A stretch of 7,881 nucleotides of DNA from the NCBI GenBank assembly GCA_000403945.1, contig APFI01000143.1:1-7881 (forward strand). The letters are read 5' to 3'. The first letter of the stretch is position 1; each line of letters begins with the position of its first letter. Below the pieces are notes generated by a model. It saw only the letters and a list, made by a program, of their open reading frames with translations. It searched no databases and had not been told where the DNA came from. Both the position numbers and the translations under genes were made by a program. Shown here piece by piece: positions 1 through 5,740 of this stretch. The DNA comes from Desulfovibrio sp. Dsv1 (GTDB taxonomy: Bacteria; Desulfobacterota; Desulfovibrionia; Desulfovibrionales; Desulfovibrionaceae).

Positions 1-62
1 CACGCCCATGTCGAGCACAGTGCCGATTTCGCCGCAGATGGCGGCCACGGTTTCAGGGTCAA
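1..62 (-). repeat. 62-bp perfect inverted repeat, left copy (pyrH codons)
   Basis: The reverse complement of bases 1-62 equals bases 1278-1339 with no mismatch. The repeat is coding sequence of pyrH (residues 27-46 plus two bases of codon 26). Its left limit is unknown because it runs into the window edge; its right limit is base 62, since base 63 no longer matches 1277. Confidence 0.97.
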
Positions 63-138
63 TGCCGGTTTTCTGCTCGCCCGCCAGGGCTTCGCCGCTC
101 AGTTTGAGCAGCACGCGCTTGTACTTGAGTGAGGGCAT
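1..138 (-). CDS. pyrH: UMP kinase, N-terminal fragment (residues 1-46), cut by window edge
   Basis: Read on the minus strand this encodes 46 residues starting MPSLKYKRVLLKLSGEAL, the typical start of bacterial UMP kinase, which phosphorylates UMP to UDP for pyrimidine nucleotide supply. The K-R-V-L-L-K-L-S-G-E stretch (residues 7-16) is the conserved first strand and phosphate loop of the amino-acid kinase fold. The start ATG (138-136) has a purine-rich AAGGCGGAG just upstream. Residues 27-46 are encoded a second time, on the plus strand, at 1280-1339, where the rest of the gene follows. This piece therefore supplies the missing 26 residues of the plus-strand copy. Here it points away from the body of pyrH and leaves the window. 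Seen: identity of the protein and the duplicated codons. Inferred: the two pieces were one gene. Confidence 0.93.
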   Translation of the reverse strand, partial: MPSLKYKRVLLKLSGEALAGEQKTGIDPETVAAICGEIGTVLDMGV

Positions 139-249
139 GGCTCCGCCTTGGTAAAAGCCGCTGAAAGGATATGCCTGCCGCCGGAACGGGTACGGGACCG
201 CGCCGTGCCGTCCTGTAACGGACAAGCCATAGCAGAAAACGCGTCCGGC

Positions 250-624
250 TCAAAGCCTTTTTACCCTGTCAGGGCCGTGCCGCCGTGTCGGCGGATCCGG
301 TGGAGTCGGGGGAAATCCGGGCAGGGGCCAGTCCTCCAGGCTGAAGGGCAGGCTTTGGGACATTTCCGCCAAGGCGCGGCGCACGGCGGGATCCCACTGG
401 GGTGAAAAGACCAGCTTGAGCAGGGCCGGACGGCGTTCCAGCACGGTGAAATAGGCGCAATTGTCGTAGGCCTCCAGCAGAAAGCGGAACAGGGCCACAT
501 GCTCCGGCGCGAGGCGCAGCAGCAGGCGGCCGCTGCGGCGCGGCGGCGGCAGAGGAGATTCGGTCCGGCGGCGGCCGCGCAGGGCCGGGGGCGGAGTCCC
601 TGCCGGGTGGAGATCCGTGCCCAT
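250..624 (-). CDS. DUF4911-like small hypothetical protein (124 aa)
   Basis: A 124-residue soluble protein of unknown function. A basic, proline-rich N-terminus (residues 1-33) precedes a compact core (about 34-95) with an LLLRL strand, then a helix ending in FRFLLEAYDNCAYF (46-59), then a second strand pair. The tail is rich in proline and arginine. The LLEAYDN segment resembles what I remember of the DUF4911 family found in Desulfovibrio-type bacteria; this is recall, not a search. Its ATG overlaps the azlD stop as TGATG, so translation is probably coupled to azlD. In the ancestral order it lies between azlD and pyrH, with 111 bp before the pyrH start. Nothing in the sequence reveals catalytic residues, and I assign no function. 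Confidence 0.75.
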   Translation of the reverse strand: MGTDLHPAGTPPPALRGRRRTESPLPPPRRSGRLLLRLAPEHVALFRFLLEAYDNCAYFTVLERRPALLKLVFSPQWDPAVRRALAEMSQSLPFSLEDWPLPGFPPTPPDPPTRRHGPDRVKRL

Positions 625-980
625 CAGTACCAGCCCAGCCAGCGGGCTAGGATCACCAAGCCGATGCTGAAGGTAATGGTCACGAAGTAGTTTTTGCCCC
701 ACCATGCCACCAGCAGGGCGGGCAGGGAAACCATCAGAAAGAGATTGGACGTGCCGATGTTGAAGCGCCCTTCGTAGAAGAGCGCGTCCGGTCCCACTAG
801 GGCGGCCATGACCGCCACCGGCACAAAGGAGAGCCAGTGACGCAGCAGCGGGGGCAGACAGTCGCCCTTGAGAAAGGTCACGGGCAGCACCTTGGGCAGC
901 TGGGTCACCAGCACGCTGCCCAGAACACAGAACAGCAGCGCGCTGTGGGCGTCGATCCATGCGGTCATTCCCGGATTCAT
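624..980 (-). CDS. azlD: AzlD-type branched-chain amino acid export subunit
   Basis: A 118-residue, very hydrophobic protein matching the AzlD family in size and character. It is the small partner of AzlC in a two-subunit exporter of branched-chain amino acids in the inner membrane. About four membrane segments can be seen: residues 12-30, 45-62, 78-92 and 97-113. The segment with TQLPKVLPVTFL (27-38) is the family's characteristic region after the first helix, with a proline-rich turn. The start ATG (980-978) has a good GGAGG 7 bases upstream and overlaps the azlC stop as ATGA, so the two are translationally coupled. Downstream it overlaps the DUF4911-like gene. Substrate is inferred from the family only. 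Confidence 0.88.
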   Translation of the reverse strand: MNPGMTAWIDAHSALLFCVLGSVLVTQLPKVLPVTFLKGDCLPPLLRHWLSFVPVAVMAALVGPDALFYEGRFNIGTSNLFLMVSLPALLVAWWGKNYFVTITFSIGLVILARWLGWY

Positions 981-1276
981 GGCCGGACCTCCGATGTTGC
1001 GGGTTGCGCGGGACGTATCTCGCCATTGCCCGGCCTACCGCCGGGCGCGTTCAGGCCGGGGTCGCGCCGGGCGTAGAGCAGCAGCGCACCCAGGCTCGCG
1101 CCCAGAACGGTGGCCACGGCCACATTCCACTGGCTCATGCCCGCGGCCTTCAGCGCGATGGACAGGACCGTGGTGAACAGGGCCACCAGCACATGCAGGA
1201 GGCTCACGCACTGGGGTACCAGCAGAGCCAGAAACATGGCGGTAAGCGCGTAATCCAGACCCAGCGGCCGGACGTC
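977..1276 (-). CDS. azlC: AzlC-type branched-chain amino acid exporter, C-terminal fragment (99 codons)
   Basis: The last 99 codons of the large subunit of an AzlCD exporter. The segment PLGLDYALTAMFLALLVPQ is the conserved AzlC region just before the C-terminal helices, and two further hydrophobic stretches follow (LLHVLVALFTTVLSIAL and the VATVLGASLGALLL region). The polar tail is longer than usual, about 30 residues. A complete AzlC is about 230-240 residues, so roughly the first 60% is missing. It does not end at a start codon: the reading frame runs straight into antisense pyrH at 1277/1278. The gene is therefore broken by the same junction that splits pyrH and cannot be functional as written here. 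The exact last native azlC base is uncertain by a few positions because of short homology at the join. Confidence 0.85.
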   Translation of the reverse strand, partial: DVRPLGLDYALTAMFLALLVPQCVSLLHVLVALFTTVLSIALKAAGMSQWNVAVATVLGASLGALLLYARRDPGLNAPGGRPGNGEIRPAQPATSEVRP

Positions 1277-1278
1277 GT
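1277..1278. other. Strand-switch junction joining antisense azlC to sense pyrH
   Basis: Left of this point the sequence is the minus-strand azlC coding region; right of it is plus-strand pyrH from residue 27. Bases 1273-1283 (CGTCGTTGACC) match the native pyrH sequence, read from the reverse complement of 57-67 (CGGCATTGACC), at 9 of 11 positions. The join therefore sits in short, imperfect homology. This is what template-switch or microhomology-mediated events leave, but native azlC at this point is not available for comparison. Confidence 0.85.
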
Positions 1279-1339
1279 TGACCCTGAAACCGTGGCCGCC
1301 ATCTGCGGCGAAATCGGCACTGTGCTCGACATGGGCGTG
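1278..1339 (+). repeat. 62-bp perfect inverted repeat, right copy (pyrH codons)
   Basis: Exact reverse complement of bases 1-62. It lies at the start of the surviving plus-strand pyrH body, immediately after the strand-switch junction. The two copies flank a 1215-bp segment (63-1277) carrying the pyrH start, the DUF4911-like gene, azlD and the azlC 3' end. Confidence 0.97.
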
Positions 1340-1918
1340 GAGATGACCCTGGTCATAGGCGGAGGCAATATCTTTCGCGGGCTTTCCGGCTCGGCCAAAG
1401 GCATGGAACGTTCCTCGGCGGACTACATGGGCATGCTGGCCACGGTGCTCAACGCCTTGGCCGTCCAGGATATGCTGGAAAAGCAGGGCTATCCCACGCG
1501 GGTGCTCTCGGCCATAACCATGCAGGAAGTCTGTGAGCCCTTCATCCGCCGCCGCGCCCTGCGCCACTTGGAAAAAGGCCGAGTGGTGATCTGCGCCGCA
1601 GGCACGGGTAATCCCTATTTCACCACCGACACCACGGCGGCCCTGCGCGGCATGGAACTGAAGTGCGACGCCATCATCAAGGGCACCAAGGTGGACGGCA
1701 TTTATGACAAAGACCCGGCCAAGCACCGCGACGCCGTGAAATTCAACAGCATCAGCTACGACGAGACGCTCGCGCGCCGTCTGGGCGTCATGGATGCCAC
1801 GGCTTTTGCCCTGGTACGCGACAACAATTTGCCCATCATCGTCTGCCGCATGTTCGGCGGGGATATCCGCCGGGCCGTGCTGGGCGAGGCCGTGGGCACC
1901 ATCGTGCAGGGAAATTGA
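1280..1918 (+). CDS. pyrH: UMP kinase, residues 27-238 (body of gene lacking its own start)
   Basis: Encodes all but the first 26 residues of UMP kinase. Numbering the rebuilt protein, the nucleotide-binding GGGNIFRG is at residues 53-60. The family's SSADYMGMLATVLNAL helix follows, GTGNPYFTTDTTAALRG (134-150) forms the UMP/ATP site, and KGTKVDGIYDKDP (160-172) completes the core. Joining residues 1-26 from the minus strand (138-61) to this piece gives 238 residues, the usual family length. No start codon with a ribosome binding site precedes it here: upstream of 1278 the open frame is antisense azlC, and the first in-frame ATG (1331) would delete the phosphate loop. Because PyrH is normally essential, the genome presumably has an intact copy in the normal arrangement. 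It is the first gene of the run toward frr, 86 bp away. Confidence 0.95.
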   Translation, partial: DPETVAAICGEIGTVLDMGVEMTLVIGGGNIFRGLSGSAKGMERSSADYMGMLATVLNALAVQDMLEKQGYPTRVLSAITMQEVCEPFIRRRALRHLEKGRVVICAAGTGNPYFTTDTTAALRGMELKCDAIIKGTKVDGIYDKDPAKHRDAVKFNSISYDETLARRLGVMDATAFALVRDNNLPIIVCRMFGGDIRRAVLGEAVGTIVQGN

Positions 1919-1939
1919 GGGAACGCGCCCGCCGCCCGC

Positions 1940-1958
1940 AACGGCCCGAACGGCCGTT
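1940..1958 (+). other. Short perfect hairpin between pyrH and frr
   Basis: AACGGCC (1940-1946) and GGCCGTT (1952-1958) form a perfect 7-bp GC-rich stem around a CGAAC loop. Only three Ts span its end and the next base, so it is a poor terminator. An mRNA stability or processing element, or chance in GC-rich DNA, are equally possible. Confidence 0.4.
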
Positions 1959-2004
1959 TCCCTGGCGTCCCCGAGTTTTTCATCCACCCAAGGAGTAAGG
2001 ATTG

Positions 2005-2565
2005 ATGGATATCGACAGCACCCTTCTGGACGCTGAGGACCGCATGGAAAAGGCCCTAGCCGCGCTGGACCGCGACTTCGCCAAACTGCGCACCGGCCGC
2101 GCTTCCACCGTCTTGGTGGACGGCATCAAGGCCGACTACTACGGCACGCCCACGCCCATCAGCCAGATGGCTTCGGTGGCCGTGCCCGACAGCCGCACCC
2201 TGACCATCCAGCCCTGGAACAAGGGCGGCATCGCGGTGGTGGAAAAGGCCATTCTCAAGTCCGATCTGGGCCTGACCCCGGTCAACGACGGCAAGGTCAT
2301 CCGCATCGTCATTCCGCCGCTTACCGAGGAACGCCGCAAGGCTCTCGTCAAAGTGGCCCGCAAGTACAGCGAGGATGCCAAGGTGGCCGTGCGCAATGTT
2401 CGCCGCGACGCCAACGACGGCCTGAAAAAAATGGAAAAGGACAAGAAAATTACCGAGGACGAGCTGAAAAAGGCTGTGGATGACGTCCAGAAACTCACGG
2501 ACAGGTTCGTGGGCGAGGCGGACAAGAAATGCGCGGGCAAGGAAAAGGAAATCATGGACATCTAG
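2005..2565 (+). CDS. frr: Ribosome recycling factor
   Basis: A 186-residue protein matching ribosome recycling factor across its length (family about 185). With EF-G it splits the post-termination ribosome so that it can start again. Visible family features are the N-terminal helix with LRTGRAS (28-34), the domain II segment with YYGTPTPISQMA and TLTIQPW, then the long C-terminal helices with VRNVRRDANDGLKKMEKD, whose arginines contact the ribosome. The frame also allows a TTG start one codon earlier (2002). I prefer ATG 2005 because AGGAG at 1991-1995 sits 9 bases before it and the resulting MDID start is ordinary for the family. It follows pyrH, the classical bacterial arrangement. A probable terminator lies downstream. 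Confidence 0.97.
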   Translation: MDIDSTLLDAEDRMEKALAALDRDFAKLRTGRASTVLVDGIKADYYGTPTPISQMASVAVPDSRTLTIQPWNKGGIAVVEKAILKSDLGLTPVNDGKVIRIVIPPLTEERRKALVKVARKYSEDAKVAVRNVRRDANDGLKKMEKDKKITEDELKKAVDDVQKLTDRFVGEADKKCAGKEKEIMDI

Positions 2566-2673
2566 GCAACAGTGGGATTTTTCCCGTCGGCAGCGTCAAT
2601 CTTCGCTCGGGCCTCCAGTCATGGACGAAACGAGTCCATTCTTGTCGGCCCAGGCTTGATTTCCTTGCCAACG

Positions 2674-2715
2674 AAAAAACGTCCCCTGTTGCCGGTGTGG
2701 GATGTTCGTTTTTTT
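2674..2715 (+). terminator. Probable intrinsic terminator or attenuator between frr and uppS
   Basis: AACGTCCC (2678-2685) pairs with GGGATGTT (2699-2706), giving 8 bp with one G-U pair around a 13-base loop, and a run of seven Ts follows at 2709-2715. An A-tract (2674-2679) precedes it, so an alternative stem AAAAAACG (2674-2681) with CGTTTTTT (2707-2714) can also form. This is the only good stem plus T-run in the operon. It suggests that pyrH-frr transcription ends or is attenuated here, although the genes on both sides point the same way. The remainder of the 186-bp gap holds a small stem ATGGAC/GTCCAT (2621-2639) without a T-run. Confidence 0.6.
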
Positions 2716-2751
2716 ACTGCTTGTTGAACCAGTCCGTATAGGCATTCTTCA

Positions 2752-3483
2752 ATGATTCAAGCTCAAGACATCCCGGCCAATCTGCCCGCGCACATCGCCA
2801 TCATCATGGACGGCAACGGCCGCTGGGCCCAGGCGCGCGGCCTGCCGCGCTCGGCCGGACACCGCGCCGGGGCCGAAACCGTGCGCAATGTGGTCACGGA
2901 ATGCCGGGAACTGGGCATCCGCCATCTGACTCTCTACGCCTTTTCCAGTGAAAACTGGAAAAGGCCCAAGGCAGAAATCAGCACCCTGTTCAGTCTGCTG
3001 CTGGAATTTCTGCGCCGCGAGGTGCCGCTGATGGAAGAAAAAGGCATCGCCCTCAAGGTCCTGGGAGATCTGGACGGCCTGCCCCTGCCCCAGAGCACAG
3101 CCCTGCGCCACGCCATGCGCCGGACGGAAGCCGGGCGGGAGATGACCCTGAACTTGGCCCTCAATTACGGCGGCCGCGCCGAACTGGTGCGCGCCGTGCG
3201 GGCCTTTCTGCGTGAAAACGCGCGGCCCGAAGACGTCACCGAAGAAAGCCTAGCAGAAAGCCTCTATACCGCCGGACAGCCCGACCCGGATCTGCTTATC
3301 CGCACCAGCGGCGAACAGCGCCTGAGCAATTATCTGCTCTACCAGTGCGCTTACAGCGAGCTGTATTTCACGCCCGTGCCCTGGCCCGACTTCGGGGCGG
3401 ACCAGTTGCGCGAAGCACTGGCCGTCTATGCCGGGCGCTCGCGCCGCTTCGGCAAAACACAGGAGCAAATCGATGTCCGTTGA
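2752..3483 (+). CDS. uppS: Undecaprenyl diphosphate synthase (cis-prenyltransferase)
   Basis: A 243-residue cytosolic cis-prenyltransferase that adds eight isopentenyl units to farnesyl diphosphate, making the C55 carrier for peptidoglycan and surface glycans. The catalytic MDGNGRWA motif is at residues 19-26, with D20 the expected magnesium-binding aspartate. RSAGHRAG follows, then the FSSENWKRP loop. The C-terminal signature carries R184, R190 and E203, equivalent to E. coli R194, R200 and E213. The chosen ATG leaves the usual short N-terminus, but no convincing Shine-Dalgarno precedes it; only a weak AGG lies 9 bases upstream. Its 3' end overlaps cdsA by 11 bp, so the two are probably coupled. 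dxr, two genes on, supplies the isoprenoid precursors for this enzyme. Confidence 0.97.
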   Translation: MIQAQDIPANLPAHIAIIMDGNGRWAQARGLPRSAGHRAGAETVRNVVTECRELGIRHLTLYAFSSENWKRPKAEISTLFSLLLEFLRREVPLMEEKGIALKVLGDLDGLPLPQSTALRHAMRRTEAGREMTLNLALNYGGRAELVRAVRAFLRENARPEDVTEESLAESLYTAGQPDPDLLIRTSGEQRLSNYLLYQCAYSELYFTPVPWPDFGADQLREALAVYAGRSRRFGKTQEQIDVR

Positions 3484-4282
3484 CCATGCCGCCGACATCC
3501 GCCGCATCATTACCGGTCTGGCCTTGGCTGCCCTCGTGCTGTTCGTGCTCTGGCTGCGGGGCTGGCCCCTGCTCTTCGTCATCCTGCTGGTTGCGGCTCT
3601 GGGCCTCTGGGAATTCTATTCGCTGTTCTGGGGCTCCACAGAACGCATCCCCAGCCGGATCTGCGCCATTGCCTTGGGCTGGGGCATGCTCTGCCTGACT
3701 TGGCTGAACCGTCCGCAGGACGCTCTGGTCTGTCTGGGCGCGGGCTTTGTGCTGGCGGCCATGACCTTTCTGTTTCGCTGGAACGTGGTGGAAGAGGAAA
3801 CCCCCTTCTCCGACAGCGGTATTTTCATGGCCGGACTGGCCTACATCCCCCTGCTGCTGCTGCCGGCCACCTATCTCTCCACAGTCAAGCTGGCCTTCGT
3901 GCTCGCCGCCGTGGCTGTGTCCGACACCGCCGCCTATTTCGTGGGCACCCGCTTCGGGCATCACAAACTCTGGCCGCGCGTGAGCCCAAACAAGAGCTCC
4001 GAAGGCGCTGTGGGCAGCCTAGTGGCATGCGTGATCTTCTGCGCCGTGTACGGCGAGATTTACGGCAAGATGAGCTGGTTCTCCTTTGCCCTGCTGGGCG
4101 TGGCGATCAATGCCTTCGCCCAAGTGGGCGACCTGTTCGAATCCGCGCTGAAGCGCTCGGTCCACGTCAAGGATTCCGGATCCCTCCTGCCTGGGCACGG
4201 CGGCATTCTGGACCGCGCGGACAGTCTGCTGTTCGCCATGCCCATGGTGGCGGTTGTTGACCAATGGTTCTTCTTCTTCTGA
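3473..4282 (+). CDS. cdsA: Phosphatidate cytidylyltransferase (CDP-diacylglycerol synthase)
   Basis: A 269-residue polytopic inner-membrane enzyme that converts phosphatidate and CTP to CDP-diacylglycerol, the branch point for phospholipids. Repeated hydrophobic segments run through the protein, the first two at about residues 15-30 and 32-46. The region with VSDTAAYFVG and the SPNKSSEGAVGS motif is the family's catalytic segment. Residues 224-248 fit the CdsA signature: S-x-L-K-R, then K-D, then PGHGG and D-R, which hold the metal and CTP. The start ATG lies inside the end of uppS, with AGGAG at 3461-3465 and 7 bases of spacing. The C-terminus ends in four phenylalanines encoded by a TTC repeat, right at the edge of the inverted-repeat leader of dxr. 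Confidence 0.96.
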   Translation: MSVDHAADIRRIITGLALAALVLFVLWLRGWPLLFVILLVAALGLWEFYSLFWGSTERIPSRICAIALGWGMLCLTWLNRPQDALVCLGAGFVLAAMTFLFRWNVVEEETPFSDSGIFMAGLAYIPLLLLPATYLSTVKLAFVLAAVAVSDTAAYFVGTRFGHHKLWPRVSPNKSSEGAVGSLVACVIFCAVYGEIYGKMSWFSFALLGVAINAFAQVGDLFESALKRSVHVKDSGSLLPGHGGILDRADSLLFAMPMVAVVDQWFFFF

Positions 4283-4382
4283 GAAAGAACCCGCGCAAGG
4301 CGCTTTTTGCCCCCTGAACTGCGTCAGGCATCCGCTGCGGTTCAGGGAACAAAATCCATCATCGTCGTGCGGGTTCTTTCTC
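4281..4382 (+). repeat. Nested inverted repeats in the dxr leader (possible attenuator)
   Basis: The outer arms GAGAAAGAACCCGC (4281-4294) and GCGGGTTCTTTCTC (4369-4382) are perfect 14-bp complements, extendable by a G-U and a C-G pair. Inside lies a second hairpin, CCCTGAAC (4312-4319) with GTTCAGGG (4340-4347), extendable to about 12 pairs. Two short competing structures use the left outer arm. GGTTCTT (4266-4272), within cdsA, can pair with AAGAACC (4285-4291). GCGC (4293-4296) can pair with GCGC (4300-4303), followed by five Ts. Mutually exclusive stems upstream of a start codon are what an RNA switch or attenuator needs, but no ligand family is recognised. No flanking target-site duplication is seen, which argues against a small transposed element. 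Confidence 0.6.
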
Positions 4383-4413
4383 CACGGCGAGTTCACGGAA
4401 ACAGAAAAATACA

Positions 4414-5727
4414 ATGGCAGAACACTGGCCGGGCCGAGGCGGCCCGGCGATCGACTACATTTCGGGGCCGCCCTCCGAGCGTTGGCGGCATGAAACGCCG
4501 CGCGGTCTGGTCATTCTGGGTGCCACCGGCTCCATCGGGTGTAACGCTCTGGCTGTGGTGGAGGCCCGACCGGACTTTTTTCGCGTGCTGGGTCTGGCCT
4601 GCGCCCGCAATGTGACGCACTTGGCGACGCAGGCCGAGCGCCACCGCCCCCCCTTTCTGGCCGTTCTGGACGAGGCGGCCGCCGCCGGGCTGGCGGCCCT
4701 GCTGCCCACCGGATACCGGCCGCGCATTTTGACGGGGCGGGAGGGCTACACACAACTGGCGGCCCTGCCCGAAGCCTCCACCGTACTTTCAGCGCAGGTG
4801 GGCGCGGCGGGGCTGGCAGGCACTCTGGCTGCGGTGCTCTCCGGCAAGGTCGTCTGTCTGGCCAACAAGGAATCCCTGGTGCTGGCCGGTGGTCTGGCGC
4901 GCGACATCTGCGCCCGCACCGGCGCGGTTATCCTGCCTGTGGATTCTGAACACAACGCCATTTTCCAATGCTTGGCCGGACGCGGCCAGGAAGTCGCCGC
5001 CCTGGTGCTCACCGCATCCGGCGGTCCCTTTCGCGGCAAAAACGCGGCAGAACTGCGTCAGGTCACTGTGGAGCAGGCCCTCATGCATCCCAACTGGAGC
5101 ATGGGCGCGAAAATCAGCATTGATTCCGCCACGTTAATGAACAAAGGCTTGGAGGTGGCCGAGGCCTTCCAGCTTTACGGCGTGCCCAGTGAACGCATCC
5201 GCGTGCTGGTGCATCCCCAGTCCGTGGTCCATTCCATGGTGGAGCTGGCCGACGGCTCACTGCTGGCCCAGATGGGCACGGCGGATATGCGCATGTCCAT
5301 CGCCCACTGTCTGCTCTGGCCACACTGCGCACCCGTGGGCGTGCCCCCGCTGGATCTGGTGGCCGCCGGGCCGCTTTCCTTCCATGAGCCCGATCTGGAG
5401 GCCTTTCCCTGCCTCGACTTGGCCCGCACGGCTCTGGCCCGACGGGGCGGGCTGTGCGTGGTGATGAACGCGGCAAACGAAACCGCTGTGGAACTTTTCC
5501 TGCGAGGGCATTGCGCGTTTGCGGACATTCCCCGACTCATCGGCGCGGCTCTGGAGGCCCATGAGGCCACCGCGCCGGGGCGCAGTCCCCTCTGCCCGCC
5601 CCTGACCACACCGGCGGACACGGATGATCCCCTTGCTCTTGAACGTGAAGTACATATCTTGGTGGAGCGCATCGAGCGCCTCGACCATCACATCCGCGCG
5701 CTGGTCCGTGAACTGGCCCGCGGCTGA
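4414..5727 (+). CDS. dxr: 1-deoxy-D-xylulose 5-phosphate reductoisomerase
   Basis: A 437-residue cytosolic enzyme catalysing the NADPH-dependent rearrangement and reduction of DXP to MEP, the committed step of the MEP isoprenoid pathway. The NADPH loop GATGSIG is at residues 36-42, NKES at 151-154, metal ligands in DSEHN at 177-181, and TASGGPFR in the flexible loop region. HPNWSMG and DSATLMNKGLE then carry S238, N243, K244 and E247, and HPQSVVHSMVE follows. It is longer than the usual 390-400 residues because of a polar N-terminal extension of about 30 residues and a C-terminal tail with a proline-rich linker and a final helix. The only usable in-frame start is ATG 4414, and its ribosome binding site is weak. 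A structured leader lies upstream and rseP starts 13 bp downstream. Confidence 0.97.
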   Translation: MAEHWPGRGGPAIDYISGPPSERWRHETPRGLVILGATGSIGCNALAVVEARPDFFRVLGLACARNVTHLATQAERHRPPFLAVLDEAAAAGLAALLPTGYRPRILTGREGYTQLAALPEASTVLSAQVGAAGLAGTLAAVLSGKVVCLANKESLVLAGGLARDICARTGAVILPVDSEHNAIFQCLAGRGQEVAALVLTASGGPFRGKNAAELRQVTVEQALMHPNWSMGAKISIDSATLMNKGLEVAEAFQLYGVPSERIRVLVHPQSVVHSMVELADGSLLAQMGTADMRMSIAHCLLWPHCAPVGVPPLDLVAAGPLSFHEPDLEAFPCLDLARTALARRGGLCVVMNAANETAVELFLRGHCAFADIPRLIGAALEAHEATAPGRSPLCPPLTTPADTDDPLALEREVHILVERIERLDHHIRALVRELARG

Positions 5728-5740
5728 TCGGAGAACATGA

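Noticed and set aside
250..1026. A 258-codon minus-strand frame covering azlD in another frame
   Set aside because: Only the last 124 codons, starting at the ATG overlapping the azlD stop, make sense; the upstream part is an out-of-frame reading of azlD.
1..1339. Insertion sequence or transposon flanked by 62-bp terminal inverted repeats
   Set aside because: The repeats are pyrH coding sequence, the interior holds exporter genes and no transposase, and the left copy reaches the window edge.
977..1987. A 336-codon minus-strand frame running from opposite frr's leader through pyrH into azlC
   Set aside because: Only its last 99 codons (977-1276) are real azlC; the rest is antisense pyrH joined to it by the junction.
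2529..2741. 70-codon frame in the frr-uppS gap
   Set aside because: Begins inside frr in another frame, has no family resemblance, and crosses the probable terminator.
4281..4382. Miniature inverted-repeat transposable element between cdsA and dxr
   Set aside because: No target-site duplication beside the arms and no second copy in the window; kept as a leader structure instead.
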